Shown: piece after piece, positions 23,401 to 34,883 of the stretch
Numbering within the stretch: the first letter of the stretch is position 1
Layout of the letters: each line of letters begins with the position of its first letter
Assembly: GCA_022575985.1 (NCBI GenBank)
Contig: JAKSXM010000246.1
Location: 10,806,001-10,870,000 of the forward strand
Reading direction: 5' to 3'
From: Anagrus nilaparvatae
Lineage: Eukaryota > Arthropoda > Insecta > Hymenoptera > Mymaridae
Length of the DNA: 64,000 nt
Position numbers and translations under genes: made by a program
Notes under the pieces: model-generated
Database searches by the model: none
Told to the model about the DNA's origin: nothing
The model's input: the letters and a program-made list of their open reading frames with translations, nothing else

Positions 23401-25767
23401 CTGAGGTAGCAACTTTAATAGTTCATAAATATATACTATAAAAAAAGCAGTCTAAGTATTGTTCCTTAAGGCACACCTGTTGTAACTTTGCAACTGTTAA
23501 TATTTATATTATTAACATATTCGCTGTTATTCTAGCAACTTTTTAATAAATCTAAAGCTTGGTCCCAAATTCCAATTCATACATTAAATTATCATCACTG
23601 TAAAAATTAACTTTCTTATATTAAAAAAAAATTAGATCATTTTCGAAAAATTAGTAAATTTTCGAAAAAATTTGTAAGTATTCGAAAAAAATCGTATAAT
23701 TACTAAATTTAGTATATTAACAAAAAAGTTGAGTATTATCGATTTTTTTTTGTGAATTCGCAAGAAAAATTGATAATTTACAATTCTTTTCGAAAATTTA
23801 CAAAAAATTGTTGTAAATTTCCGAAAAATAGATGTTAATTTACAACTTTTTTCGTAAATTCATAAAAAAAAATCGAGAATACTCGAATTTTTCGATAATA
23901 TACTAAATTTAGAAAATTTAAGATTTTTATCGAATATTTATAAAATTTTTCAAAAATTTACTAATTTTTCGAAAAAGTTCTATTTTTTTTGCAAATCTGA
24001 GAAAGTTACTTTTTACAGTGATGTTTTTGTTGGTACTTTTAATTTTTTATGGTCAATGGAATTTTTCAATAAGCCCTGCAATATGAACTTGTATTTTTTG
24101 TGTTGCTTTATAACGTTTTGTTAACAACTTTAGAAAAAAAATAATTTTTTTGCCCGCAAAAGGGAATTATAAGTTTTTTGAGGTTCTTTTGACATTTTTA
24201 TTTAGTTTTATTGTTCATTGGATTGCTGATTTTAATTTCATTTTTTGCAAAAGTTTCTTTAATAGTCTTAATAGGAAATATTGAAAAAAAATGTAAGAAA
24301 TTACCTGAAGCTGCTTATTAAGAAATCCAATCACATTCAGTGTTAATTTCAGTAGAAGCTTTCTGAATTATTGTTCTTATTTTTTACGTATTAGGTGGCC
24401 CTAAAAAGGGCCGGTGGTTTTTTAGCATTTGATGCGTGGCCCCAGCCACACGTTCCAAAAATCAATAAATCACAAGCACACAATAAGTCAATCACGAAGG
24501 TCACAAACATACACAAACATACAAAGAGAAATTTAACTTACAATCATGTGAGCACCTTGTGCTCAGGTGACTTCTCCTGGCCAGGAATATCAATGTCCAC
24601 CTCTTCAAGCCTACGAGCTCGGAAAATTGCACCAAGCGAATTCAATCAATCACAGCTTACGAGCTGCTTCAATGAGGATTTAACGTCCGAAAGCCATGGA
24701 CTCCTCCAAAAGCACCAAGCACATCAGCAACAATCAAACCAGCAAACAATCTCATCCACAGCTTAGCGAAGGCGTCAAGGTAGCCGCGTGCGTGAAGGCT
24801 GAAGTCAGGACAGCAAATGCTGCTTTGGCTAGATTCGCGGTTATATTTATAGGCCTTTGCTGACTTCGAGCTCGTTCACTGATTGGAGTGCGTGCGACAA
24901 ATACGTTACAAAGTTTACTATGTAAAAATTATAAGACGTGGCAAGGGAGGATTTTACCAATCGGCCCTTTTCAGGGCCACGTTCCTTAAACGAAAAATAT
25001 AAGTACTTGACGTTGTAAAGGAGCAATATTCATAAGTCTCGTAAAGCAAGACTGCGCGCGGCAAAGCCGTCAAGGCTGTCAAAAACCACAGGAAGGCCAG
25101 AGGCCCGTGGAAAAGTGCCAAGCAAAGACTTCGTTTTATCACGGATATTTATTTTTAATGCCTAAAAATAACATTCAGTTTCAACTATTATCATATTGAA
25201 TATTCAACACCCCCCACCCCTAAAAATAAATAAACTTTTCGATGAAAAATCTGTCTGAAAAATATTTGTATTGATTTCTCATCAGAAATTCCATCAATGT
25301 ATAAAGGATTAAAATTTCTACACGGATTAACTCCAGGTCTAACTTCTTTTTCATGAAATTCGAGCAGTTTTTGTAAGGATATATTGTAACGATTTGCATT
25401 TTCTAGATGTAAAATTTAATTACACCATATTTGTAATCTAAATACCTTGTTATTAAATATAACTTCGAATCATACTCATTCGTGAATAAAAAATATCATT
25501 TTCTGATTACAGATACTTTGCAAATTGGGAAGATGCCTCGATAAAATTTCGAAAATTAGTATACATGATGTTATTGAGATGTTCAAGACGTTTTCAAATT
25601 GATGCATTTTTTATACCAGTGAACATGGAAACTTTTACCCAGGTACATTAAGGAATTATAATTTTTATTTAAAATTTTTTGCTTTTGGATACAAATTGGC
25701 AAATAATTTTTAGGTTATGAAAACATCTACCACGTATTTCACGTTCTTAAGAAAAACTCAAAACTAA
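20460..25767 (+). CDS. Odorant receptor (insect 7tm_6 family), tandem copy 2, apparently intact
   Basis: Ten exons match copy 1 in length and phase: 20460-20609, 20690-20755, 21311-21427, 21513-21630, 21698-21959, 22026-22121, 22499-22589, 22692-22825, 25513-25642 and 25714-25767 (1218 nt, 405 residues). All splice sites are GT..AG and no frame is broken. By eye roughly nine residues in ten agree with copy 1; differences cluster in exon 2 (STCSNTTTMNF versus STCNNSTSMDF) and the start of exon 5. The C-terminus keeps CSRRFQIDAFFIPVNMET and TYFTFLRKTQN. AATAAA lies at 25923-25928. Intron 8 has grown to about 2.7 kb by three insertions: the RT fragment shared with copy 1, a CACTG MITE and an 829-bp insert. 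Role as for copy 1: probable Orco-partnered odorant sensing; the ligand is unknown. Divergence with intact frames suggests retained function. Confidence 0.88.
23170..23595 (-). mobile_element. LINE reverse-transcriptase fragment in OR copy 2 intron 8
   Basis: The minus strand carries the same YADDTVILYSGSSWNVVLK block, orientation and position as in OR copy 1. A MITE at 23596-24020 splits it; the remaining part continues at 24021-24260 (GTTGGTACTTTTAATT shared with copy 1). It is non-functional and useful as a duplication marker. Confidence 0.85.
23596..24020. mobile_element. CACTG-ended foldback MITE (copy A), AT target duplication
   Basis: This 425-bp element begins CACTGTAAAAATTAACTTTC and ends in the reverse of CACTGTAAAAAGTAACTTTC. 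The interior is itself roughly self-complementary, rich in TTCGAAAAA and ACTAAATTTAG words. It is flanked by AT on both sides (23594-23595, 24021-24022). The empty site is seen near 37213 by the third OR copy (TATCATGTTTT), and OR copy 1 has a related uninterrupted sequence near 11166. A 407-bp sister copy is at 51864-52270. Confidence 0.9.
24397..24412 (-). promoter_or_regulatory. Histone-type 3' stem-loop
   Basis: On the minus strand it reads GGCCCT-TTTT-AGGGCC: a perfect 6-bp stem and 4-nt loop, followed by ACC as in replication-dependent histone mRNAs. It lies about 440 nt downstream of a minus-strand TATAAATA box. Confidence 0.6.
24962..24977 (+). promoter_or_regulatory. Histone-type 3' stem-loop
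   Basis: It reads GGCCCT-TTTC-AGGGCC, preceded by ACCAATC and followed by ACG. This matches the metazoan histone stem-loop in stem, loop (UUUC) and flanks, which binds SLBP in histone mRNAs. It is oriented outward from the insert, opposite to the one at 24397. Confidence 0.65.
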
Positions 25768-26019
25768 TTCTAACTCGTCCCTATTATGAACTCATCCAAC
25801 AACAAAACCCAGACATCTAGTTTCACCTATTTTAATGAAGAGCAAAGAATAATTTTTATTCTGATCGCATTCTATAAAAGTAATTTTAGTGTTTTTATTA
25901 TTGATCCTTGATAATTAAGATAAATAAAAAGAATTGCTTTCTTGTTAGCACTGAATTTTCTTAAAATTTTTTTTATTAATACTGAATTTTTTTACTACAT
26001 ACATAAAGTAAAAAAAAAA

Positions 26020-27329
26020 CAAAAATTAAAGCTATGAAAAATTACTTTTTTATATTTCTGTAAAATTGAGAAGTGTGCCTCAGAACTCATAATTTTCCTT
26101 TATTTTTGAAAAAATTTTACAAAATGAATGTTTATTTTAAAATGTGATGAAAGACGTAATAATTTAGAACCTTAGAATTGAATTTTGCGAGAAATTTCCT
26201 ATGAGCACGTAAGATAAAAATATTTTTTTAACAAAAAAAAGTATTTGGCAGCAAAAATAAGAAGCTTTTGAGCAAAATTACTAAAGTAAATTTTATTAAA
26301 AATTTTTGACATTCAATTTTATTTCCTAAATTATTAATTTCTTTCTAAAAAATTATTTTATAAGATTAAAATAAGCTCGAAATAAGCCTAAATTGCATTT
26401 TCTTATTACTCAATGTTAATAGAAAATAGTCAGATATTTCTTTCACAGGAAATTTAAATAACCTCTTAGTATTTGCAGTGTTAAGTAAAACGCTAGCAAT
26501 TGTTATTTTTTTAACATGATTAATCAGATAATCTATTGGAATCACATAGCAAAAACTTGTAAAATTTATTTTTCACTAATTTTAAATATTCATAAGCTAA
26601 TTGATGCTTGAAAAATATTTATTTTACTAAATATTAGAAATGACAAAATTATAATCTTCATGATTTAAAGTATGAGTTTTTTAATATTTCGGTAAGTTTT
26701 TAACACTACCTCAATAATTTTAATTGTTAACGGTTTAAAAACATGTTACTTTTTAAAACTTAAAAACTTATGCACGTTTATTTAAATAATCACAGATTAG
26801 TATAAGATCTTTACTAAATGGAGAATATTATATATTCTCTACATAAGAATATTCAATAAGGTAAAATCTAGGGGCTTATAAATTAAGTCGGGTGCTCCGG
26901 AGCTTGTCTCTCCCCACCCAGGCAAAAAAAAAGGTAAAATTAATTTTAAATAAAATAATGTTAAAAAAATTATTGTAAAATTGTGTAAAATGTTGTAAAA
27001 AAATTTTTTAGCGCCTTGATAATGAATACTGAAATTCAGTCAATAAAGAAAAAATTGTTTGTTCACAAATCAAGTATTTTTATTTAATAATATAAATAAT
27101 AATTATTTTTTTGAATCAGAATTAAACAGCACGAATTTTCTATTTGATGTAATTATTACATGTATGATGTATTTTTAGAAATTAATGTATACCAACATTT
27201 TGTTGTTTTTTTTGTATTCTTTCAAAATTCATTAAAAATCAACAAAAAATCAAAAGGTACCATTTTTATCTAAACATAAATATAAAATAGAATATTGGTC
27301 TGTTCCTTAAAAAATCATATTTATTCTGC
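26020..27329. other. Intergenic DNA with a dispersed-repeat fragment
   Basis: The homology to OR copy 1 ends near 26020. Positions 26050-26440 are related to 49100-49300 (shared AGTATTTGGCAGCAAAAATAA versus AGTATTTAGCAGCAAAAATA), so a fragment of the same dispersed repeat family as 48447-49407. The remainder is AT-rich with nothing recognised. Confidence 0.55.
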
Positions 27330-27560
27330 TGTATTTTTATAATTAGTATTCTTCATCATTTTTCGAATCGTGTCCCCTGATCGGTTCTTGGTATGCCTTA
27401 AAAAAAGCTTTAAAAATCTGATTTTCTACTGTTAACAAAATTCTCATGCAATCATGAGTTTGTATTCCGCATATCTATTATTGGTATTCCGCATACTTCA
27501 AGCATATCATTTGGGGGAATGGGATCATATTCTACGTAGAATATTTTCGATTTAGGAACC
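27330..27560 (-). other. Coding-like remnant, identity unknown
   Basis: On the minus strand one frame reads PKSKIFYVEYDPIPPNDMLE followed by VCGIP, and an overlapping frame reads RILLTVENQIFKAFFKAYQ and ends EPIRGHDSKNDEEY-stop near 27345. The composition is protein-like for this AT-rich setting. A short direct repeat (TATGCGGAATAC, twice near 27475) sits at the frame change. It could be a degraded exon pair or a transposon gene fragment. No family recognised. Confidence 0.3.
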
Positions 27561-28071
27561 TTGAATAAAAGGGGTAATTTTTTTAAAAGGGAATGTTTCT
27601 AAGTTTTTTGAAACATGGGATCCTAAATTAACTAAAAAAAAGCCAAATTAGGTTTTTTAAAATACTCACACATCGTTTAATTTTTGTCTATTAGTTAGAT
27701 TTGGTGTTTCTATCATATAAAAATAGAAATAAACATAAAAAAATCGCTCAATCACTGGATAACGTTTATGAGTCTTTTTAGACTCAAGGAGAGAAGTTAC
27801 CAACCAGCATTTAACTTTTTTTCTAAATAAAATTCTTTCTAACTACAAATGGAAATCCTCTTTCCACAAGCGGATTCTGCTAGCTGCAAGTGGAATAGTT
27901 TTTCCGTGTATGAATTGTAATTTAAAAATTTTTCGTTTTCGACATTTTCTGAACAAGGAATTTAACTAATAAAGCTAATTTAGAAAATGTAACAATGGTA
28001 TAAAATCATTTCGGGTTTCATTAAAGTATAATTAAAAAACCTTGTAAATTTTTTATATCATAGAGCTTGTT

Positions 28072-29725
28072 TATATGGGCATATCTCACCAAGTGGTTAT
28101 ATTTCTAATTTTATAAAATAAATTTTATTTTTGAGAGCACAATAACGACATTTGGACAGAAGTTTAATAAAACAATAAAAATTAAGATTTTCTTTGCGTA
28201 ACTTAATTTTAAGCTACGGCTTTTGATAAATGAACTTCTTAAATTAAAAAATATATTTAAGGTTATAATTACTAAATGATGAAAATAGTTCTCAAAAATA
28301 CTGGAAAATATAGAGGTATATAACAATAAATTTTATTTCTGTCCAAAAACCAATAATAAGAAGATAAATTTTCAATTTTTTTATAAACAAAAAATTAAAT
28401 GTTGTACCAGAGATTTAATATCTGGTTCTACAGACTGCGCTATAGTTATAGCTAGGCTAAGCTCCCAGAATCTTTAACTCATTGCTCCTCGCATTACTCA
28501 CATAAAGCCTAAGTTACTGCTAAAATCATGGGTGGATCAAAAGGGGGGTGGTAAGGGTAATTGCCTCCCCTGAGCTCTAAAAAATGCATGTTTTTTGTTC
28601 ATAATTTTGTTTTTTTATACAAATTTCATCAGAAAACATACAAAATTTTGCTTAAGCGCCCCACCCCCTTAGGCCCTTTTCTGAATCCGCCACTGGTTAA
28701 AATATGATCGCATTATCTTATTATAATTTATTAAATCATTTAGTTGTGCCTTTTATGATTTTTGAAACATTTTTTTAGAGTTTTTGATTTTTTTCAAAAT
28801 GTATTTTTCTTGAAATATAGATTTTAATGATCCACTAAGTATGACCAACAACTACATAATTTTATAAATTTTTTTAAAGCACTAAATTCAAATCAAAAAC
28901 ATCTTTTTTGAACTAAGAATGAAATATAGGTAGTTCTTATACGTTTGTTATTTTTAGGTTATTGGTAAACAATGCTTCTAAATTGTACGATTATTTTATA
29001 CAAAACTGAGGTTTATACATACAACGCATTGAATAAAGCTATGCCATTTTTTTTAACTGAAATCTTATAACATTTTACATAAATCACAAAAGATTTTGCG
29101 AAGATTTTTTAAAAATTGAACGGTGCGATTAAAAAATGTGATTTTAGTACCAAAATTACGCATCGACAACAAAGCAACAAAGCCTTTTGGTGTCGATATC
29201 TACTAAATTATTGGAGGCACCAGTTTTTCTCAAATCACTTTCAAATTGTGAAACATTGTAGAGAATTTTCACAATAGTTAGAAATAAAAATTTTTCACGG
29301 CATTCATTTGTGGCTTAAAAAACTTTCTTTGATCGTATTTATTTGAAAATGTGGTTACCAATGTTTCAGCTGGCAGAATTTTTTTTAGAAAAGGAGCACA
29401 CTGTTTTAATTATGTGAAGAAATTAAATATACTATTAATTTATCAAAATCTATTTATAAAAAGGCAAATGGTTTTACGGCATTCCCACTGTAATGTTAAG
29501 AATTTAAAAAACTTAACAAGGTTACCAACAAAATATTAGGGTTTCGAATCATTCCAAGGTTGTTATTTCATAATAATTAACGAAATTAGGCAAAAAAATT
29601 TCTTGATGCTTGAGAAGAAATATATATAAATAAATTTCAATAATTTTTTTTTGAAACAGAAAGCTGGATTTTCATTAAAGCTCTCATATATGCAATATAA
29701 CCACTTGGTGAGATATGCCCATATA
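28072..29725. mobile_element. 1.65-kb element with perfect 32-bp terminal inverted repeats
   Basis: 28072-28103 and the reverse of 29694-29725 are identical over 32 bases (inner word CATATCTCACCAAGTGG). Between them no transposase frame is visible, so this is a non-autonomous or gutted DNA transposon. It contains a smaller hAT-like MITE at 28527. The target duplication is unclear because the flanks are TA-rich. Confidence 0.7.
28527..28695. mobile_element. hAT-like MITE nested in the 1.65-kb element
   Basis: The ends read CATGGGTGGATCAAAAGGGG and, reversed, CAGTGGCGGATTCAGAAAAG, the CAGTGGCGGA-type terminus common to some hAT-derived elements. Flanking 8-mers GCTAAAAT (28519-28526) and GTTAAAAT (28696-28703) differ at one base, matching the 8-bp duplication of hAT elements. 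Confidence 0.75.
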
Positions 29726-30971
29726 TTATCCAAAAAACTTTTTGATTGTGCGAAACACGCCATCTATACGTTATAAGTTTAACTAATTTTAATAGTGTAA
29801 CTTATAATGTATTAAAAATAATATAAACAGAAATAAATACACTATAATCTTCAGGCTTTTTTTAGCTTCAACTTGCTTAAAGGTGTTTTTACTTTACATA
29901 CATGGCCCATTATTTTATGTAGATTTGTAGTTCTAATTTATAATTTTTATTTTTTTATTGACAAGTAGCATCCAATAAATAAAAACAGAAAAAATAAGAT
30001 TCTCTAAAAAATTGTGATCGGTAGTAATAATATTAGCACAGAGGTTTAGTAATAAATCTTTTCCTGAAAAATTCACATTTGCATTTTCTTACTTTAAAGT
30101 GAAGTCGCTGTAAGTAAAAGTTTTTCTAAGGTCTTTCGCCAGTGAAAATTCAAAGATGTAAATGAATTTAGTTTTTTGATTAATTTTGTTGTCAAATTAT
30201 TTTATGATTGCAAAGGCCATTTTTTTGTGTAAAAGCTTTATTACATTGCAAGCATTTATATGATCTTAAGATTCAAGAGCAAGATGTTATTTTAATGATA
30301 AAAATTCTCTGATGATAAATAATACTGAATAAAATAATAAACTATGTTTTTCAGATTTTATTTAACAATTAAAAAATATAAATAACTAATATTTGAATAA
30401 ATGAGAAATCGAATTTTCCAAATTATAAATATTGTTCCCAACGTTTCGAGTCTTTATAAGACTCCTTTTCAAGGGATTCTATTAAGTAATTTTTAAAAAA
30501 TTACTGAGTTATATTTGGTGACTGTTTAAGAAAAAAAAATTTTTTTTGTTAACAGTATAAATTTTGATGTTCTACTTCAAACATACCAGACGTAAAAGAA
30601 TCATTAACTAATATTTATTGTATATATTTTTTTAGTCATCTATTGATAAAAAACTTAAAGCTTTTCCAAAGTTATTTATACTAGCAATTTTTCCTTAAAA
30701 TAGCTCCAAAAGTTGCAAAATTTTAATTTTTATTTAAACTGAAATTTCAGAAGAAATATAGCCAATTAATAAAGAAATTGGTGATCAAGTTAATAAGAAA
30801 AAGACAAATAATTTAATATTTTGAAGCGTTGGTAATTTAATTTGAGTAAAACATTTTCCAGAAAAGTAAATAATATCAAATGAGAACGCTTTGTAGGAAA
30901 TATATTTAAAAAAGCTTTTCTTTCTAAGTTTAGAAGTACACCACATTTAGCAAAATAAAAATTTTAATTTT
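29726..30971. other. Intergenic DNA downstream of the OBP gene
   Basis: AT-rich with no exon recognised. A hammerhead-like motif is noted at 30438-30474 on the minus strand (stem GAGTC/GACTC followed by GAAACG). Confidence 0.5.
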
Positions 30972-31783
30972 TTAAGTATATCGTTTTAATTTTTTTTTTT
31001 GAGACTGAATGAGTTTTTGGATTTCTGTATTACTGATATCCTTAATTCCTGCAGCATTCTTAATGCAAGTGAGAGCAACCTTAAAATTATTGCATGGATT
31101 TTCTGATGCTAAAACAAAATAATATTAATAAAATATTTAAAAACTGAAAAAAAAATAAAACTTATTTATTTACTTTTTATGTAACATTTTTCAGTTATTT
31201 TAGTATCATGGAATTTTGGAAAGCCTTGGACAGTTACCTAATAATCAAAAAAACATTTTGTATTTACAATTTTAATATTACAGATAATCATATTAAAAAA
31301 GGAATCGAAAACTGAAAAGTGGAATTTACCGGGGTACTAGGTACTTAAATATAATTTATTACCTTATAACACCTTAATTTCATAAAGAATTACTTACTAG
31401 ACCCAGAATTTTAAATTCACATAAATCTTTACAGTAGTAAAAATCTCTAGGTTTATAACCCCCTATTGAAGCCATTTCTTTTCTACATGCATTTAGTGGC
31501 TGTTCAAAAAAATTTTCTGACGAAATAACATCAATTTTACTGAAAATCTAGTACAAAATATGAATACGTACTTCTCAATTAAATTTTGCACAAAAAATTT
31601 TATTTTACACTGAAAAATTTTTCTGCCTGCTGCAAACGGAAATCTCCTCTTAAGCGGTTTTTCAATTGCCGCTTATGAAATTCTTGCAGTAAGTCGAAAA
31701 TTTTTTCAATTTATGTTATATTAAAAAAAATTACTTACAAAGATTGTGAAAAACAATTTTAAAATTACAAAAAGTTTCTGCAT
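30972..31783 (-). CDS. Odorant-binding-protein-like gene (PBP/GOBP family), four exons
   Basis: Exons in transcript order: 31783-31739, 31547-31398, 31237-31174 and 31108-30972, 396 nt, 131 residues plus stop, all GT..AG with matching phases. Residues 1-22 form a signal peptide (MQKLFVILKLFFTIF then IFSKIDV). The mature part has exactly six cysteines, at residues 36, 54, 58, 83, 92 and 101. The hallmark C2-x3-C3 (CKDLC) and C5-x8-C6 (CNNFKVALTC) spacings of insect OBPs are both present. C1-C2 (17) and C3-C4 (24) are shorter than usual, so a short exon may be missed or this is an atypical member. The tail is lysine-rich (QSQKKKLKRYT). By family knowledge it would be a secreted helical carrier of small hydrophobic ligands; function other than olfaction (for example venom or contact sensing) is possible. 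It lies between the OR copies, suggesting a chemosensory neighbourhood. Confidence 0.75.
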
Positions 31784-33159
31784 GGTTAGGTAACATTCTA
31801 AAAACAAAAAGAAATAGTATGTTATGACATAAAGAATGACCCAACGCGCAACAGAGGCAAGATAACACGTTTTGATGGATGCAAAATGGCTGAAAAGTAC
31901 ATGCTTTTTTTCCACTGATAAGTAAAAATAAATAAATGAAATGAAAATTTTCGAAAGTACAAATATATTCGTTATGATAATTTAAATTTTTAAAAAGGAA
32001 TAGTTATAAAATAAGAACAGAATTAAATTATTTTAAATATTTTAAAAGAAAATATTTTTAATTTCAATTTTTATTCTGTGCTCAATTTTATGTGAATGTT
32101 AAAAACCGAAAAAATATTAATAAAATAAGCAAAAACATAGTAATTATAAGTTTTTATAAAAAAATATCAAAGTTGTTGTTACCCAATAATTTAGTTGCTG
32201 TTTTGAAGTCAATATAAAAAATCACTAATAATTTTTAATTGTATTTGAATATATACCTTTTCTAGTTTTGTTATATCGCAAAAGCATATTTATTCATGAT
32301 CAGAATTCATAATGATAATTAATTCTGCTCACAAAATCAAGACTTTTTAAAATACATTTGAATGCTTTATAATAATTATATTTTTTTTTTTATTTTATTC
32401 AATTATTTATTTTTTGTTTACCGACACGTACCGATTATTATGTATTTTAACATTTATATAACCTCTTAAAAAATACAATGGACAAAATTTTCAAATCTCT
32501 GACTTTTTGCATAAAAAAATAAAAACAATAGCAATATTTTTTTTCTTTTGGGACGTAGTACTTAATTTTTTTCTATGAAAGTACTAATATCTAGAATTAT
32601 CGTTTTTACTAGGTAAAATAGACCATTAAGAATATTTTGTTATTGTTAATGAGGAACCATAGTGCCAATTACTTGGCAGCGTTTTTTTTTATTGGTAAAA
32701 ATTACCTCAATAAAGTATAAGCTCTTATATTTAATTAAATTTAGTACTCGTTATAAGTTTAAGAAAATTAGGAATAAAATGACCTATTCACGAGAATAAT
32801 GATGGTGAAAACTATAAATTTTATTATAACTGACGTTTCGAGTATATTTTAACTCCTTATCTAAGCTAAAAATACAATAAAAAATTTTTTAATATTATTA
32901 AGAATTGATTATAAAAAGATAATCATACTTTGAATATTTTAGTATAAAGTTATATATGGAGAAATAATTTCTCTATTGTCATCTATAAAGCTTAACATAA
33001 GATTGCGCGATGTGTTTATATGCACAATTGAATATTTAACTCCTTAAACACGAATAAAAATTTCTGGAGCGAAATGAGAAATTTGGGACTTATACCGAAA
33101 CCAAGTGATACCCTTCATGGGTTCCTACCTGAAAAACTCAACTCTTGCTTTTTGTGAAT
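31784..33159. other. Intergenic DNA upstream of the OBP gene
   Basis: AT-rich, no exon recognised. It includes the presumed OBP promoter (no clear TATA box picked out) and a second hammerhead-like motif at 32831-32866 on the minus strand. Confidence 0.5.
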
Positions 33160-34765
33160 TTCTATTTCTTTTTCAGAGGACCCAATAACATCTTTTAACA
33201 AATTCTCATCAGCCTCTCCAGATGGTTTTACTTTTAAGTAAGTTAGTGAAAATGATGTCATCTTAGCAGTCTCTCATTTTCAGTCCCAAGCCAAAGGTGA
33301 AGATGGGATTCCACAAATTATAGTTGCAAAAGCGCTTCCCACAATCTCTAAATACTTGACCATCCTATTTAATGAATCGTTAAAAAGTGTTAATTTTCTT
33401 GAGGTTTGGAAATTATCGCGCATCTTGACCCTTAAAGCGGTCTCAATTCCATCATCCCCCTCGAATTTTAGAACCATCGCTCTACTATGCTTTTTATCTA
33501 AAGTCTTGGAAAAGTTGGTTCACGATCAGGTGGTTAGCTTTTTAACAAATTCAATAATCCTTGACATATTTCAAACAGGTTTTAGAAGACATCATTCTAC
33601 ACAAAAAGCTCTATTGAAACTAACATATGACATTGACATGGCTAAAGAAAATAAACTGGTTACCTTCTACTGCAGTTTGATTTCTCTAAGGCTTTTGATA
33701 ATGTATCCCCATCCAGACTACTAACAAAACTTCAAGATATTGGCTTCTCAAAATCTGCTCTTATGTGGTATTGGTCATATCTCAATTGTCGTTCCCTCTG
33801 TGTAACTTCCAAGCGATCTACATCGGCACCCTGAAAAATAAACATAGGTGTCCCTCAGGGCTCCGTCCTGGGACCACTTCTATTCTGTACTTACATGAAT
33901 GATTTAAGCCAAGTATTAAATGACACCACCTTAAGATTACTATATGCAGACGACTTACAAATTTATATACAGATGCCACGGGAGCACATTCATGAAGGCA
34001 TTCATCTTCTCTCAAATGCAGCTCTTAAAGTGTCAGCTTGGGCTGAACTTAACGTACTTTCCATGAACGTCAAAAAGACTAAAGCTATTGTATTTGGTAC
34101 ACCTCATGTGGTAGGGCTCTTCAAAAAGCTAGACATCAGTAATATAGCAATTAATAGGAAACGCGATACGGTTCCGTTTGTAGATGAGGTTCTTAGTCTT
34201 GGGGTAATCTTAGACGATGCATTATCATGGAAACAACATGTTTCCAAAAAAGTGAACAGAGTCCTCTATGGGTTAAGATTCATTAAATCCTGCACATCCC
34301 AGTTAATAAGGCGTAGGCTGGTTAAGTCCTTAGTTATCCCTCATCTTGATTACTGCACAGTAGTCTATGCTGACATCTCCCTTGAACTACGTGCAAAACT
34401 CCAAAGGCTAGCTAATCCAGGTATTTGATACATATTTGGACTAAGACGTGACGAGCATATAACACCATATAGGAAAAACCTTAAATGGCTCAGTAATAAC
34501 ACCCAACGTGACTTTTTTGCTGCTCTAATCATGTACGGGATAGTAAGAATGAAGGAACCGCCACTGCTGCTTTCATTATTCAAGCCCTATCAAAGCGATA
34601 AACCCACCAGGGGACCCCGCAAAGATCTTGAAATTACCACAATGGTCACTGACTCTTGAAAACTTTCCTTCCAAATAAAATATGCCAACTTATGGAACTC
34701 TTTACCACCCTGCTATCGTGACCTACCATCATTTTCCCAATTTAAGAGAAGCATAAAAATATAAG
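33160..34765 (+). mobile_element. Jockey/CR1-like LINE inserted into the third OR copy
   Basis: ORF2 pieces run in order on the plus strand: EDGIPQIIVAKALP and WKLSRILTLKAVS, FLSKVLEKLVHDQ, GFRRHHSTQKALL, DFSKAFDNV after a frameshift near 33672, GVPQGSVLGPLLF after a stop near 33832, LLYADDLQIYIQ, the thumb region, and the C-terminal YANLWNSLPP with FSQFKRSIK. The endonuclease is absent (5' truncation). The 3' end abuts sequence homologous to OR intron 2 near 34765. Stops and shifts show it is dead. It appears related to, but distinct from, the LINE at 13216-14668. Confidence 0.88.
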
Positions 34766-34883
34766 TTGCTTAGTGAGCCAAAAAATTCAAAAAAAAAAAA
34801 ATATATAATAACACACACTCTATTATATATAATTCAAAATAATTTTTAATGAGATTTTTAATAATAAAACTTTTGAATTTCAG

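Larger units (their letters stand above)
24342..25170. mobile_element. 829-bp GC-richer insert in OR copy 2 intron 8, with histone-type stem-loops
   Basis: The insert is absent from the matching intron of OR copy 1 and is bounded by a direct repeat ACATTCAGT (24333-24341 and 25171-25179), as expected for a target duplication. No clear terminal inverted repeats exist. It is less AT-rich than its surroundings. Inside are a TATAAATA box on the minus strand at about 24843-24852, a CCAAT-like word upstream of it, a minus-strand hairpin at 24397-24412 and a plus-strand hairpin at 24962-24977, both matching the metazoan histone mRNA 3' stem-loop. The layout resembles a divergent histone gene pair whose coding parts are lost or scrambled. 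Just before the plus-strand hairpin a frame reads KYVTKFTM-stop, faintly like the H2B C-terminus; 25050-25075 resembles the start of H3. Both resemblances are weak. Confidence 0.55.

Noticed and set aside
24395..24766. A 123-codon plus-strand open frame beginning MALKRAGG
   Set aside because: It starts inside a hairpin, has glutamine/serine-rich low-complexity sequence and no similarity I recognise. The stem-loops and TATA box on the opposite strand explain the region better.
28111..28326. Hydrophobic minus-strand frame inside the 1.65-kb inverted-repeat element
   Set aside because: AT-rich DNA often yields Phe/Ile/Leu-rich frames; no transposase signature or splice context.
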